The notes: generated from the letters alone by a model not told the origin. A stretch of DNA of 11,687 bases from JANNHP01 sp031404455 (GCA_031404455.1 JANNHP010000350.1:1-11687); one strand, 5' to 3'. Numbered from the stretch's first letter, positions 1-7,739 are shown. Made by a program: numbers and translations.

Positions 1-235
1 GAGCCCGTACGCGACGCTCGATCTGCGCAACTCGCTTCTCCACGTAGGCACGGTCGACCCCGCGGCGAGGGCGCGCCTCTTCACGCTCGTCGGCGAGTTC
101 CAGAACCAGGGCAAGGGCGTGAGCGAGGCGCTGCGCGACGCGAAGATCGCGCTGCGCAAGCAGTGGAAGCCCGATCCGAAGAAGCCGCCCGGCGTGCCGC
201 CGTGGGCGGCGTATCTCCTCCGCGGCGCGCCGTGA
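1..235 (+). CDS. CHAT-domain protein, C-terminal fragment (5' end outside window)
   Basis: The open frame enters from the left edge (first full codon at base 2) and gives the last 77 residues of a protein ending at TGA 233-235. Its tail has the layout typical of CHAT (caspase-HetF-associated) domains: a helix 'GKGVSEALRDAKIALRKQW', a short Pro/Lys-rich loop, then 'PPWAAYLLRGAP'. Many CHAT proteins end with an EALR-A-x-x-AL helix followed by W-A-A/P-F/Y-V/L-L-x-G. CHAT domains are caspase-like cysteine proteases, often fused to TPR repeats. The catalytic His and Cys would lie upstream and cannot be checked here. The next gene is convergent. The family call rests only on the C-terminal pattern, so it is moderate; coding status is firm. 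Confidence 0.55.
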   Translation, partial: SPYATLDLRNSLLHVGTVDPAARARLFTLVGEFQNQGKGVSEALRDAKIALRKQWKPDPKKPPGVPPWAAYLLRGAP

Positions 236-272
236 CGAGGACGGACGACACGTCAGAACGGCGAGGCAACGT

Positions 273-377
273 CTCTCGGTAGGGGCGGACCCCCGTGTCC
301 GCCCTCGTCGCGACAGGGAACGACAACCTCGCGACGTTCGACGTTGGGCGGACACGGGGGTCCGCCCCTACCGAGAG
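273..377. repeat. Long perfect inverted repeat (REP/MITE-like), possible bidirectional terminator
   Basis: Arms 273-304 and 346-377 are exact reverse complements over 32 bases, with core TAGGGGCGGACCCCCGTGTC. CAAC 267-270 and GTTG 378-381 extend the stem past a 2-base bulge. Inside the 41-base loop is a second stem, CGTCGCGA 306-313 with TCGCGACG 329-336. The element fills the gap between two convergent stop codons (235 and 419), so its RNA would form a very stable hairpin on either strand and could end both transcripts. There is no clear U-tract, so classical intrinsic termination is unproven. Near-identical 'TAGGGGCGGACCC...GTCCGCCCCTA' palindromes are known to me as dispersed intergenic repeats in several GC-rich phyla. 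No transposase is present and no clear target-site duplication was seen. Confidence 0.9.
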
Positions 378-418
378 GTTGATTGGGACCTGCCGCGCCC
401 TGATGCCCCGCAGCCGCC

Positions 419-1090
419 CTACTTCGGCGGCGGCGGCTCGATCACCTGCTTCAGGTCGATCCCGACGACGCTCGCGACGCTCTCGACGCTCGCGATCTTC
501 GAGATCCCCTCGACACCCTGCCCGACGACCACGGACACCGAGACCAGCACGCCCGCGACCACGATGGCCACGGCCACGTTGCCTTTGGCGATCTCCTTCA
601 TCTCCTCGATGTTCTTCGTCATCCGGTCGAGGATGCGGATCGCGAGGCCGATCACGTAGGTGCCGATCCAGAGGCCGATCACCAGGTTGACGATCGCCAC
701 GACGACCTTCAGCACGAACGCCACCTCGAACGCCGGGTGCATGAGCGCGCCCGTCAGTCCGGTGACGCTGCTCGAGATGATGTTGCTCACGGCGAAGATC
801 ACCGCGGCCATCAGGATGCCGACCGCGACGTTGCCCTTCTTCAGCTCCTCCCACTCGTCGATGCCCTCGGTCACCTTGTCGAACATGCTGATGGCGAGTT
901 CCACCGCCTTCATCGCGAGCCAGAGCGAAAGGAAGAGCGCGATGACCGCCAGTCCGAGGCCGATGGCGAGATCGACGAGGCGGCGTCCGAACTCCTCGGA
1001 ACGGGCGGCCGAGTCGCCGGCGAGCGCCGGTGCCGCGGACGCGGCGACGCCGAGCGCGGCGAGGAGACGGGCGAGGGGCTTCGTGGTCAT
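419..1090 (-). CDS. Duplicated-DUF350 integral membrane protein with signal peptide
   Basis: This 223-residue protein has a likely signal peptide (residues 1-24, A-L-A before Gly25) and four hydrophobic segments, roughly 38-66, 86-112, 121-153 and 170-196. It carries two copies of the DUF350 signature spaced 84 residues apart: 'EELKKGNVAVGILMA' at 81-95 and 'MKEIAKGNVAVAIVVAG' at 164-180. Each copy is preceded by a similar amphipathic stretch (FDKVTEGIDEW, LDRMTKNIEEM). The tail ends in four prolines and a lysine. DUF350 (YjfL-like) proteins are small membrane proteins of unknown function, and none is proposed here. ATG 1088-1090 was chosen because AAAGGAA lies 6 bases upstream (1097-1103) and a signal peptide follows; the longer frame from 1234 has no such support. 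The gene is divergent from the Nudix gene. Confidence 0.85.
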   Translation of the reverse strand: MTTKPLARLLAALGVAASAAPALAGDSAARSEEFGRRLVDLAIGLGLAVIALFLSLWLAMKAVELAISMFDKVTEGIDEWEELKKGNVAVGILMAAVIFAVSNIISSSVTGLTGALMHPAFEVAFVLKVVVAIVNLVIGLWIGTYVIGLAIRILDRMTKNIEEMKEIAKGNVAVAIVVAGVLVSVSVVVGQGVEGISKIASVESVASVVGIDLKQVIEPPPPK

Positions 1091-1096
1091 GGCGCG

Positions 1097-1103
1097 TTCC
1101 TTT
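1097..1103 (-). promoter_or_regulatory. Ribosome binding site deciding the DUF350 start
   Basis: On the minus strand this reads AAAGGAA, six bases before ATG 1090-1088. It fixes the start at the signal peptide rather than at the upstream in-frame ATG. Confidence 0.7.
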
Positions 1104-1202
1104 CGGTGTCCGGGGGCCGCCGGATCATGCCGACGAGGGCGCGCTCCCTGCAAGCGCGATCGCCGTCGCGCGCGCGGATCGCCGCCGGTATCGTGGCGCG
1201 CC

Positions 1203-1652
1203 ATGCGCCAGGGTACGGCCCGCCACCTCGCCACGCCGCGAACGCTCGTCTTCCTGCGGCGTCACGAACGGCGCCTCTTCCTCGAAGGCGGTCCGAGGAA
1301 GTGGTTCGCGGGACTCCTGAACGGCGTCGGCGGCAGCGTCGAGGCGGGGGAAGACGTGCTCGCCGCGGCGCGACGCGAGGCCGAGGAGGAGACGGGGCTC
1401 GCGCCCGTGACGCTCGAACTCGCCGCCGTCGTCCACGTGATGGCGGAGCCCGTCGTGATGCTCTTCGTCTTCACCGGCACGCTGCCCGAGGGCAAGCTGA
1501 TCGAGTGCGACGAGGGCCGCCTCGTGTGGCTGACGGACGACGAACTCCGTTTCGCGAAGGCGCGCCTCGTGGCCGATCTCGTCGACCTCCTCCCGCGTCT
1601 CGACGCGCGGGCGCCGGGGGACCCGCCGCTCTTCCGCGTCACCCGTCCCTGA
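1203..1652 (+). CDS. Nudix hydrolase (MutT-like)
   Basis: This is a 149-residue protein, the usual size for a single-domain Nudix enzyme. It contains a complete Nudix box GX5EX7REUXEEXGU at residues 44-66 (G44, E50, R58, E59, E62, E63, G65, L66), the Mg-binding catalytic loop-helix. The N-terminal 'TPRTLVFLRRHERRLFLEGG' followed by 'GLLNGVGGSVEAGE' resembles MutT/8-oxo-dGTP-type members, which hydrolyse nucleoside diphosphate-X substrates. The real substrate cannot be told from sequence. ATG 1203 gives a normal N-terminus but has no clear Shine-Dalgarno. A TATCGT lies at 1189-1194, eight bases upstream, so a short-leader transcript is possible, but no -35 was found. The gene is divergent from the DUF350 gene over 112 bases. 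Confidence 0.9.
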   Translation: MRQGTARHLATPRTLVFLRRHERRLFLEGGPRKWFAGLLNGVGGSVEAGEDVLAAARREAEEETGLAPVTLELAAVVHVMAEPVVMLFVFTGTLPEGKLIECDEGRLVWLTDDELRFAKARLVADLVDLLPRLDARAPGDPPLFRVTRP

Positions 1653-1750
1653 TCCCGCGGCGTAACGCTTCACTCCGCAGCAGGCACGGACCAGCACGGC
1701 ACCGCGGTTGCGAGCATGCCACCGGCGCGCGTTGACGAGGACGGTGACCC

Positions 1751-4700
1751 GTGCGGGCGTTCCAGGCCGGTCTCGCGTTCGCGATCGTCGCGGCGTTCGC
1801 TGTCCCGTCGCTCGCGCAGAGCCTCGAGGTCCGCGACGGATCCGCCATCTCGATCGAGAAGTTCCTGGTCGAGGCGAAGGTCGAGGAGGGCGTCGCCCTC
1901 GTCGAAGTCGACGAGACGTTCCGGAACTCGGCGCGCTCGCAACTCGAGGGCGTCTGGAAGTTCCGGCTGCCCGCCGACGCCGTCGTCGCGTCGTTCTCGA
2001 TGTGGATGAACGGCGCGGAGAAGCGGGGCAGCGTGCTCGAGGCCGGGCGCGCGCGCCGCATCTACGACTCGATCGTGCGCACGAAGAAGGACCCGGGCCT
2101 CGTCGAGCAGACCGGCTGGCGCGACTTCCGGGTCAGCGTGTTCCCCATCCCCGCGAGCGACACCGTCCGCATCCGTCTGCGCTACGCCTACGTCCTCCCC
2201 GACGACCTCGGCCTCGAGACGCTGGAGATCCCGCTGCCCGTCGGCTGCGGGCCGGTCGGAGACCTCCGAGTCCATGCGATCGTGACCGCCGCGCGCGGAC
2301 TCGCGACGCTCGACTGTCCGTCGCACGCCGCGGCGAAGCTCGTGTGCGAGGCCACTCGCGGCGAGGCGACGTTCGCCGCCGACGGCGCCCGCGCGCAGAT
2401 GCCGTTCGTGCTCCGCGCGGTGCCGAAGCGCACTGGATTCGACGTGGCGGTCGTCGCGAGCCGTCCGTCGGCGGGCGGCGATGGTCCCGGAGAGGGCTAC
2501 TTCGTCGCGCGCGTCGTCCCGCGTCTCGCCGAGCCGCCGAAGATCCCGCGCGACGTCGTGTTCGTCATCGACCGCTCCGGCTCGATGGACGGCCGCAAGA
2601 TCGAGCAGGCGCGCGCCGCGCTCGTCTCGGGCATCGCATCCCTGAAGCCGGGCGACCGCTTCGACGTGATCTCGTTCGCGAGCGACGTCACCGCACTGGC
2701 CGACGGCGCGCTCCTCCCCGTCACCGACGAGAACCTCGCCCGCGCACGGGTCGCCGCGCGCGAACTGACGCCGACCGGCGGCACGAACATCGCCGGCGCA
2801 CTCGACGCCGCGCTCGCACGGCGCACGAAGGACGCCGGGCGCCTCTTCGCGATCGTCTTCCTCACCGACGGCGACCCGACCGTCGGCGAGACGCAGCCCG
2901 AGAAGATCCTCGCGGCATGGCGCGCGCAGAGCGGCGGCACGGCGCGCCTCTTCGCGTTCGGCGTCGGCGGCGGCGTGAAGGACTTCCTCCTGACGAAGCT
3001 CGCGCAGGGCAGTCGCGGCTCCGCGACGTACGTCCGCGACGACGGCGACCTCGAGGTGAAGGTGTCGGCGCTCGTCGATTCGATCAAGACGCCGCTGCTC
3101 CTCGATCCCGAGGTGTCGATCGTCGGCGACGGCGTCGAGATCCTGAACCGCGAGCCGTCGCGCCTCCCGGACGTCTTCCAGGGGCGCGCGCTCGTCGTCG
3201 CGGGGTGCTACCGCGGCACGGGTACGGCGGTGCTGCATCTCCGCGGCCGGAGCGGCGCCGACGCCGTGGACGTCAACGTTCCGCTCGACTTCTCCGCCGC
3301 TGAGGACCGCCCGCACGTCGCGCAGATCTGGGCGAAGCTCCGCGTCGAGCGACTCCTCGACGATCTCCGAACGAGCGGCGCGAACACCGAGATCAGGGAC
3401 GAGATCGTGAAGCTCGGACTGCGACACCAGATCGTCTCGCCGTACACGTCGTTCCTCGTCGTCGAGGACGGCATCCGGATCCCCGACGCGAGCGAGGAGG
3501 CGCGTGTCCCGGACCAGGGCGGACCGCCCTCGACCGGCGGCGGCGGCGGCCCGCCACAGACCGGCGGGGGCTCATCGCCCGGCGGACCGAGCGGAGGGGC
3601 GAACGGCCCGCGCGGCGAGATGCCGCCCGACAGCCGCGAGCCGTCGGATCCGCCGCCGCCGCCCGAGGCCGGTGGTCCCTCGACGCCGGGCGGCGAGCCC
3701 GCTAGCGGCGGCGGCGGCGGACCCTCGACGGGCGGCGCGGCGCGTTCGCGGAGTGCGCGGAACGAGCTGAAGGCCGGCTACGAGGACTGGACGTGGTGGT
3801 GGAGGTACTCCTGGGACGATGAGATCGCCCGCGCGACGGCGCCGCGCGTCGCCGCGACGCCCGAGACGCTCGCGGCGCTGCGCGCGTTCGTCCGCGACCC
3901 GAGCGAGCACTTCCACGTCCGAGGGCGCGCCGCGCTCGCGCTCGCGGCCATGGACGACGTGGAGATCGTCCCCGACCTCGTGCGCATGGCCTCGTCCGAC
4001 TCCAACCACAGCTACGTGATCCAGCGCTCGCTCCTCGCCCTCGGCCTCTTCCCGCGCCAACCGCCCGAGGCGCGGGCGTTCCTCCTGCGTCGCCTCCGCG
4101 ACGGCGGGCCCGGCGGCGAATCCGTCCGCCCGTACGCCGCGATCGCGCTCGGACTCCATCGCGGCAGCGCGACCGCAGACACCGAGACGACGCGCGCGCT
4201 CCTCGACGTGTTCGACGCGACGGCGAACCGGGAGTCGGATCTCGCGACCGCGTGCCTCCTCGCGGTCGGCGCGCTCGGGGACTCGTCCGCGGTTCCGCGC
4301 CTCCTCGAGATCGTCCGCGGCAAGAGCGAAGGCGGGCGCGTGCTCGCCGTCGAGGCGCTCGGCAAGATCGGACGACCGATGCCCGGCGTCGTCGAGGCGC
4401 TCGCGCAGTCGTTCGACGGGAAGCGCAACGTCAACGTCGCGCGTTCCGCGACCGGGGCGCTCGCCCGCATCTCGGCGAACTCACTCCCCGAAGTGCAACG
4501 CCGCATCGTCGACGTCCTCGTCGCCGCGAAGGGGCAGGGGAACGACGAGACCGTGCAGGACTGGGCGCTCGTGGCGCTCGGCCGCATCGCGGGCGACGCG
4601 TCCACCGACGCCGCCGCGCGGGCGAAGTGTCTCGAAGTTCTCGATCGCGAACTCGCGCCGGACCGGCCGGACCTGCGCAGGGCGTATGCCGCGCTCGCGC

Positions 4701-5326
4701 TCGGGGTGGCGCTCCGCGCGGAGCCGCGGTCGATCCGGTCGAAGTCCGTGGACGAGATCCGCGCGCGGATCCGGGCCGCGCTCGCGTCCGCGCCGGACGC
4801 GCGACAGCGCGCCGCGTTCGTGCTGGCGACGGGTCTCGCGGGCGACGCGGCTTCGTCCACGAAGCTGGAAGCGATTGCAGCGGACGTGGGTGAGAGTGCC
4901 GACACGCGCGACCTCGCGCTCGTCGCCTCGGCGCTCGCCGGCGGCACGGGATCCGTCGAGACGATCCGAAGCCGCCGGCGCGCCGACGACCGGTCGGTGA
5001 TGGCTGTCGCCGCGGCGGCCGCGGCGGGCCGAACCGATTTCGCACCGGACCTGCTCGCCGTCCTCACGTCGCGAGATCTGCGCATTCACCCGCACCCGTA
5101 CCCGTCGATCGCGCGCGCCCTCGGCGTCACCGGCGACGCGGCGACCGTCGAGGCGCTTCGCGCGATCGCCGCGGACTCGGCGAATCACCCGAGCCTCGTC
5201 CGCGCGTACGCCGTCCTCGCAATCGGCCGGCTCTGCGGTGACTTCGGGCCGCTGGACCGCATGACCGAGGGGATCAACTTCCGCGCGTACTCCCCGGTGA
5301 TCGGGGAACTCGACGGCGGGATGTGA
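1751..5326 (+). CDS. Exported VIT-VWA protein with C-terminal HEAT repeats
   Basis: This 1191-residue protein starts at GTG 1751, with GAGG ten bases upstream (1737-1740). Residues 1-22 form a signal peptide (S-L-A before Gln23). A VIT domain follows at about 24-165, containing FRLPADAVV and 'EAGRARRIYDSI'. A VWA domain lies at about 266-450 with an intact MIDAS: D274-x-S276-x-S278, T345 in GGTN, D373 in LTDGD. After an inter-alpha-trypsin-like region (to about 574) comes a Pro/Gly linker (589-664), then an aromatic patch WTWWWRYSW at 680-688. A helical array with at least seven HEAT-like A-x-x-AL-G-x-I repeats (such as 864-873, 938-946, 1153-1160) ends the chain. VIT-VWA proteins bind ligands through a divalent metal; HEAT arrays are scaffolds. 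No transmembrane anchor, LPXTG or PEP-CTERM tail is seen, so it is probably periplasmic or secreted. Partner unknown. Confidence 0.92.
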   Translation: MRAFQAGLAFAIVAAFAVPSLAQSLEVRDGSAISIEKFLVEAKVEEGVALVEVDETFRNSARSQLEGVWKFRLPADAVVASFSMWMNGAEKRGSVLEAGRARRIYDSIVRTKKDPGLVEQTGWRDFRVSVFPIPASDTVRIRLRYAYVLPDDLGLETLEIPLPVGCGPVGDLRVHAIVTAARGLATLDCPSHAAAKLVCEATRGEATFAADGARAQMPFVLRAVPKRTGFDVAVVASRPSAGGDGPGEGYFVARVVPRLAEPPKIPRDVVFVIDRSGSMDGRKIEQARAALVSGIASLKPGDRFDVISFASDVTALADGALLPVTDENLARARVAARELTPTGGTNIAGALDAALARRTKDAGRLFAIVFLTDGDPTVGETQPEKILAAWRAQSGGTARLFAFGVGGGVKDFLLTKLAQGSRGSATYVRDDGDLEVKVSALVDSIKTPLLLDPEVSIVGDGVEILNREPSRLPDVFQGRALVVAGCYRGTGTAVLHLRGRSGADAVDVNVPLDFSAAEDRPHVAQIWAKLRVERLLDDLRTSGANTEIRDEIVKLGLRHQIVSPYTSFLVVEDGIRIPDASEEARVPDQGGPPSTGGGGGPPQTGGGSSPGGPSGGANGPRGEMPPDSREPSDPPPPPEAGGPSTPGGEPASGGGGGPSTGGAARSRSARNELKAGYEDWTWWWRYSWDDEIARATAPRVAATPETLAALRAFVRDPSEHFHVRGRAALALAAMDDVEIVPDLVRMASSDSNHSYVIQRSLLALGLFPRQPPEARAFLLRRLRDGGPGGESVRPYAAIALGLHRGSATADTETTRALLDVFDATANRESDLATACLLAVGALGDSSAVPRLLEIVRGKSEGGRVLAVEALGKIGRPMPGVVEALAQSFDGKRNVNVARSATGALARISANSLPEVQRRIVDVLVAAKGQGNDETVQDWALVALGRIAGDASTDAAARAKCLEVLDRELAPDRPDLRRAYAALALGVALRAEPRSIRSKSVDEIRARIRAALASAPDARQRAAFVLATGLAGDAASSTKLEAIAADVGESADTRDLALVASALAGGTGSVETIRSRRRADDRSVMAVAAAAAAGRTDFAPDLLAVLTSRDLRIHPHPYPSIARALGVTGDAATVEALRAIAADSANHPSLVRAYAVLAIGRLCGDFGPLDRMTEGINFRAYSPVIGELDGGM
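3515..3742 (+). repeat. Pro/Gly/Ser low-complexity linker within the VIT-VWA gene
   Basis: Codons 589-664 encode runs of Gly and Pro (GGGGGPP, TGGGSSPGG, PPPPPEAGG, SGGGGG). This is a flexible hinge between the VWA half and the HEAT half. Runs of GGC and CCG make the DNA prone to slippage and assembly error, but the reading frame stays open. Confidence 0.8.
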
Positions 5327-5351
5327 CGTGACTCCGCACGACCGCCTCCGG

Positions 5352-6410
5352 CTACGCCCGCGCCTCGAGGATCAGATTGAACGGGGTCTCGGTCGCGCGG
5401 CGGAACCGGGTGAACCCGGCCTTCCTGATGATCGCGCCGATCCGCGCTTCGCCCGCCTGCGCGCCGAGACCGGCGGCTCCTCGCTCCGAGAGCGACGCGG
5501 GAACGCAGATCTGCGCGGAAGCCGCGTAGAAGCAGCGTCCGACGAGGTTCAGGTTGTCCTCGATGCGGTCACCGGCGAACGGCTCGACCAGCAGGAAGGA
5601 GCCGTCCGGAGCCAGTGCGCGGCGCACGTGCCGGGCTGCGCCGAGCGGATCGCCCATGTCGTGGAAGCAGTCGAAGAACGCGACGAGGTCCCATCCGCGG
5701 CCGGGGAAGTCCGACGACTTCGCGACCTCGAACCGCGTGTTCTTCGAGACCCGCGCCGCACGGGCGCGCTTCTTCGCCTCGCGAACCGACGCCGGGTGAG
5801 CGTCGAAGCCCGTGAACTGCGACTTCGGGAACGCCTTCGCCATGACGGCGGTCGAGATCCCGTGCCCGCAGCCGACGTCGGCGACCTTCGCTCCGCGCTC
5901 GAGCTTTGCGACCACGCCGTCGAGCGACGCGAGCCACGAGCCGACGAGGTTCGCGCGGTAGCCGGGCGCGAAGAACCGCTCGGTCCCTCGGAAGAGCACG
6001 GGATCGTGCGCGCCCCACGGGACGCCCCTGCCCGACTTGAACGCCTTCGTGGTGCGTTCGACGCCCTTGAACGCGGCATCGACGACGTCGAACCCGCCGA
6101 GGAGGAACGCCGGGCTCGTCTCGTCGGCGAGCACCATCGCGTGCTCGGGCGGCAGCGAGTAGCGGCCGCTCGCGGCGTCGAACTCGATCCATCCGCACGC
6201 GGCCTGGTTCGCGAGCCACTCGCGGACGTACCGCTCCGCCGTCTTCGTGCGGCGGGCGAGTTCCTTCGACGTGACGGGCCCCGCCGCCGCCATGGCCCGG
6301 TAGAGCCCGAGCCGCTCCCCGACGAGCACGAGAGGCGCCGAGAGCGCCGCCGCCATGTCCGTCAGCACCTTGCCCACGAACGAATCGAGCTTCGCCGCGT
6401 CGAGAGCCAT
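5352..6410 (-). CDS. SAM-dependent methyltransferase with N-terminal winged helix (Rv2258c-like)
   Basis: This 352-residue protein has an N-terminal winged-helix dimerisation domain (about 25-90: 'VGERLGLYRAM', VTSKELARRTKTAERYV, YSLPPEHAMVL). A Rossmann methyltransferase domain follows from about 170. Motif I is VADVGCGHG at 177-184, the acidic residue after beta2 is D203 (GFDAHP), motif II is FFDCFHDMGDP at 245-255 and motif III is 'LAPDGSFLLVEPF' at 266-278. This layout matches class I methyltransferases such as mycobacterial Rv2258c and O-methyltransferase-like enzymes; the acceptor is unknown. Start ATG 6408-6410 has GAGGAGG six bases upstream (6417-6423). It converges on the VIT-VWA gene with 25 bases between stops. 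It follows the hydrolase gene on the same strand after 85 bases, so the two could be co-transcribed. Confidence 0.88.
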   Translation of the reverse strand: MALDAAKLDSFVGKVLTDMAAALSAPLVLVGERLGLYRAMAAAGPVTSKELARRTKTAERYVREWLANQAACGWIEFDAASGRYSLPPEHAMVLADETSPAFLLGGFDVVDAAFKGVERTTKAFKSGRGVPWGAHDPVLFRGTERFFAPGYRANLVGSWLASLDGVVAKLERGAKVADVGCGHGISTAVMAKAFPKSQFTGFDAHPASVREAKKRARAARVSKNTRFEVAKSSDFPGRGWDLVAFFDCFHDMGDPLGAARHVRRALAPDGSFLLVEPFAGDRIEDNLNLVGRCFYAASAQICVPASLSERGAAGLGAQAGEARIGAIIRKAGFTRFRRATETPFNLILEARA

Positions 6411-6416
6411 CTCGAA

Positions 6417-6423
6417 CCTCCTC
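6417..6423 (-). promoter_or_regulatory. Strong ribosome binding site of the methyltransferase
   Basis: GAGGAGG on the minus strand, six bases before ATG 6410-6408. It favours this start over the in-frame upstream ATG at 6479. Confidence 0.75.
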
Positions 6424-6495
6424 GCGGCCTGCCCGTGCCGCGTCACGCGCGGAGGATACCGCACCCGCGGCCCCTTCACGGCGTCGCGGCATGCG

Positions 6496-7641
6496 TCACT
6501 TCACGAAGTCGAGGACGGTGGAAATCCCCTGTTCGGCGTCCGGGCCGAGCAGGGCCGGGTGGTTGCTCCGCTCGAGCCGGACGACCTTCGGCGCCGGCTT
6601 CAGGTGCGCGGCGGTCCAGTCGATCGACGACGCCGCGGGCACGACGTCGTCCATGTCGCCGACGACGAGGAGCGTCGGGCACGCGACCTTCGCCGCGGCC
6701 GCGTCGAGAAGGATCGCGAGGTCGCGGCACTCGCGCACGGCGTGGAGCGACTGCGATCGGTAGTACGGCCCGCGGCTCTCGCCGCCGACGAAGACGCGCC
6801 TGACGACGCGCGACGCGGGACCGAGGAGCGTGTCGAACTCGATCGGACACCACGCCGGCGTCGCGAAGTGGCCGAGGTACGGGCTGACGAGGACGAGCGC
6901 CGCGGGCTTGCGCTCCGCCGCGAGGCCGAGAGCGAGCGTCGCGCCCATCGAGCCTCCGACGACGACGACGTCCGCGTGGTGCGCGGCGAGTTCGTCGAAG
7001 GCGGCGCGCGCGGCCTTCCTGTAGTCCGCGGCCCACACGGCGTCGAGGTCGTCCGGCTTCCTCCCGTGACCGGGAAGGAGCGGTGCGAACACCGAGAACC
7101 CGGCCGCGTTCAGCCGTTTCGGCAGTTCCCCGAAATCGGCGGGAGAGCCGAAGAGTCCGTGGAGGAGCAGCGCCGCGCGGCCGTCCGGGGGATCGCCCTC
7201 GAGACGGACCTCCTCGCACCCGTGGACGATTCCGGTCTTCGCGTCGCGAGGCGTGAGCTCGCTCTCGAGGAATGCGTGGTTCGCGGAGATCAAGTGCCAG
7301 AGCGCCGGCACTCCGGCGACGAACATGCCGAGCGCGATGAACGGGTGGACGAGGCGCGGCTGCCTCACGCCGCGGCGCTCCTGGCCCATCGCCCAGAGGC
7401 GCGCGACCTTGCCGAAGAGGCGCCCGGCGAACACGCCCGCGAGGACGGCGATGATCGTGCGCAGCGTGAAGCCGGCCGACACCGACGTCGTCGGGACCGC
7501 CTCGAGGAGCGCCGCGGCGAGCCCGAACGCCACGGGGAGAGTGACCGCCGTGTGCGGGCGCACGAGGTGCGCCGTGCCCTTGCGCGACACGAAGACGAGG
7601 AGTGCCAGCCACGCGGTGCAGAGGATGCCGAACTCGAGCAT
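6496..7641 (-). CDS. Membrane-anchored alpha/beta hydrolase (esterase/lysophospholipase-like)
   Basis: This is a 381-residue protein. About 120 N-terminal residues hold up to four hydrophobic segments (near 3-18, 32-50, 58-76, 99-118). An alpha/beta hydrolase domain follows from about 150. HGLFGSPADF at 161-170 is the oxyanion loop, GGSMG at 229-233 carries nucleophile S231, GDMDDVVP at 328-335 supplies the acid (D331 or D332), and H361 in SNHPAL completes the triad. The pattern resembles Est30-type carboxylesterases and monoglyceride lipases; the substrate is unknown, and the anchor suggests a lipid or a membrane-side ester. Start ATG 7639-7641 has GGAGAG nine bases upstream (7651-7656). The gene is divergent from the metal-efflux operon over 103 bases and lies upstream of the methyltransferase on the same strand. 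Confidence 0.87.
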   Translation of the reverse strand: MLEFGILCTAWLALLVFVSRKGTAHLVRPHTAVTLPVAFGLAAALLEAVPTTSVSAGFTLRTIIAVLAGVFAGRLFGKVARLWAMGQERRGVRQPRLVHPFIALGMFVAGVPALWHLISANHAFLESELTPRDAKTGIVHGCEEVRLEGDPPDGRAALLLHGLFGSPADFGELPKRLNAAGFSVFAPLLPGHGRKPDDLDAVWAADYRKAARAAFDELAAHHADVVVVGGSMGATLALGLAAERKPAALVLVSPYLGHFATPAWCPIEFDTLLGPASRVVRRVFVGGESRGPYYRSQSLHAVRECRDLAILLDAAAAKVACPTLLVVGDMDDVVPAASSIDWTAAHLKPAPKVVRLERSNHPALLGPDAEQGISTVLDFVK

Positions 7642-7706
7642 GCGGCGATGCTCTCCGATGGGGCGCCCGCCGCGTAGGACGCCGTCGTCGCGCCGGGAGC
7701 CGGGGG

Positions 7707-7735
7707 TTGACGCCGCGGAAGAACGCCCCTATGCT
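7707..7735 (+). promoter_or_regulatory. Sigma70-type promoter of the metal-efflux operon
   Basis: TTGACG at 7707-7712 and TATGCT at 7730-7735 are separated by exactly 17 bases. The -10 box ends only nine bases before the ATG of the ArsR-type regulator (7745). The predicted start of transcription near 7742 leaves almost no 5' leader, and no Shine-Dalgarno is present at usable distance. Confidence 0.7.
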
Positions 7736-7739
7736 TCCG
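7716..7739. promoter_or_regulatory. Candidate operator for the ArsR-type repressor
   Basis: CGGAAG (7716-7721) and CTTCCG (7734-7739) form an inverted repeat with a 12-base spacer. It covers the promoter spacer and overlaps the -10 box, where ArsR/SmtB repressors usually bind. The arms are short, so placement rather than length is the main support. Confidence 0.45.

Noticed and set aside
273..377. CRISPR array or tRNA-like element
   Set aside because: There is one inverted pair only, no repeated direct units or spacers, and no cloverleaf; no cas gene is in the window.
295..690. Arg/Ser-rich plus-strand frame of 131 codons beginning in the inverted repeat
   Set aside because: It reads through the palindrome ('DVGRTRGSAPTERL', a common false product of such repeats) and then antisense to the DUF350 gene.
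660..1202. In-frame upstream extension of the Nudix gene
   Set aside because: It runs antisense through the DUF350 gene with no domain; the Nudix fold starts normally at ATG 1203.
1670..3427. Minus-strand frame of 585 codons opposite the VIT-VWA gene, and similar long frames at 5328-6803 (+), 6476-8164 (-) and 10207-11529 (-)
   Set aside because: All are Arg/Ala/Asp-rich, low-complexity shadows caused by very high GC, lie over genes with clear domains, and resemble no protein family.
5282..5326. C-terminal sorting signal (LPXTG or PEP-CTERM) on the VIT-VWA protein
   Set aside because: The protein ends in SPVIGELDGGM with no hydrophobic helix and no basic tail.
5327..5351. Terminator in the 25-base gap between the convergent VIT-VWA and methyltransferase genes
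   Set aside because: No stem of useful length and no T-run can be seen there.
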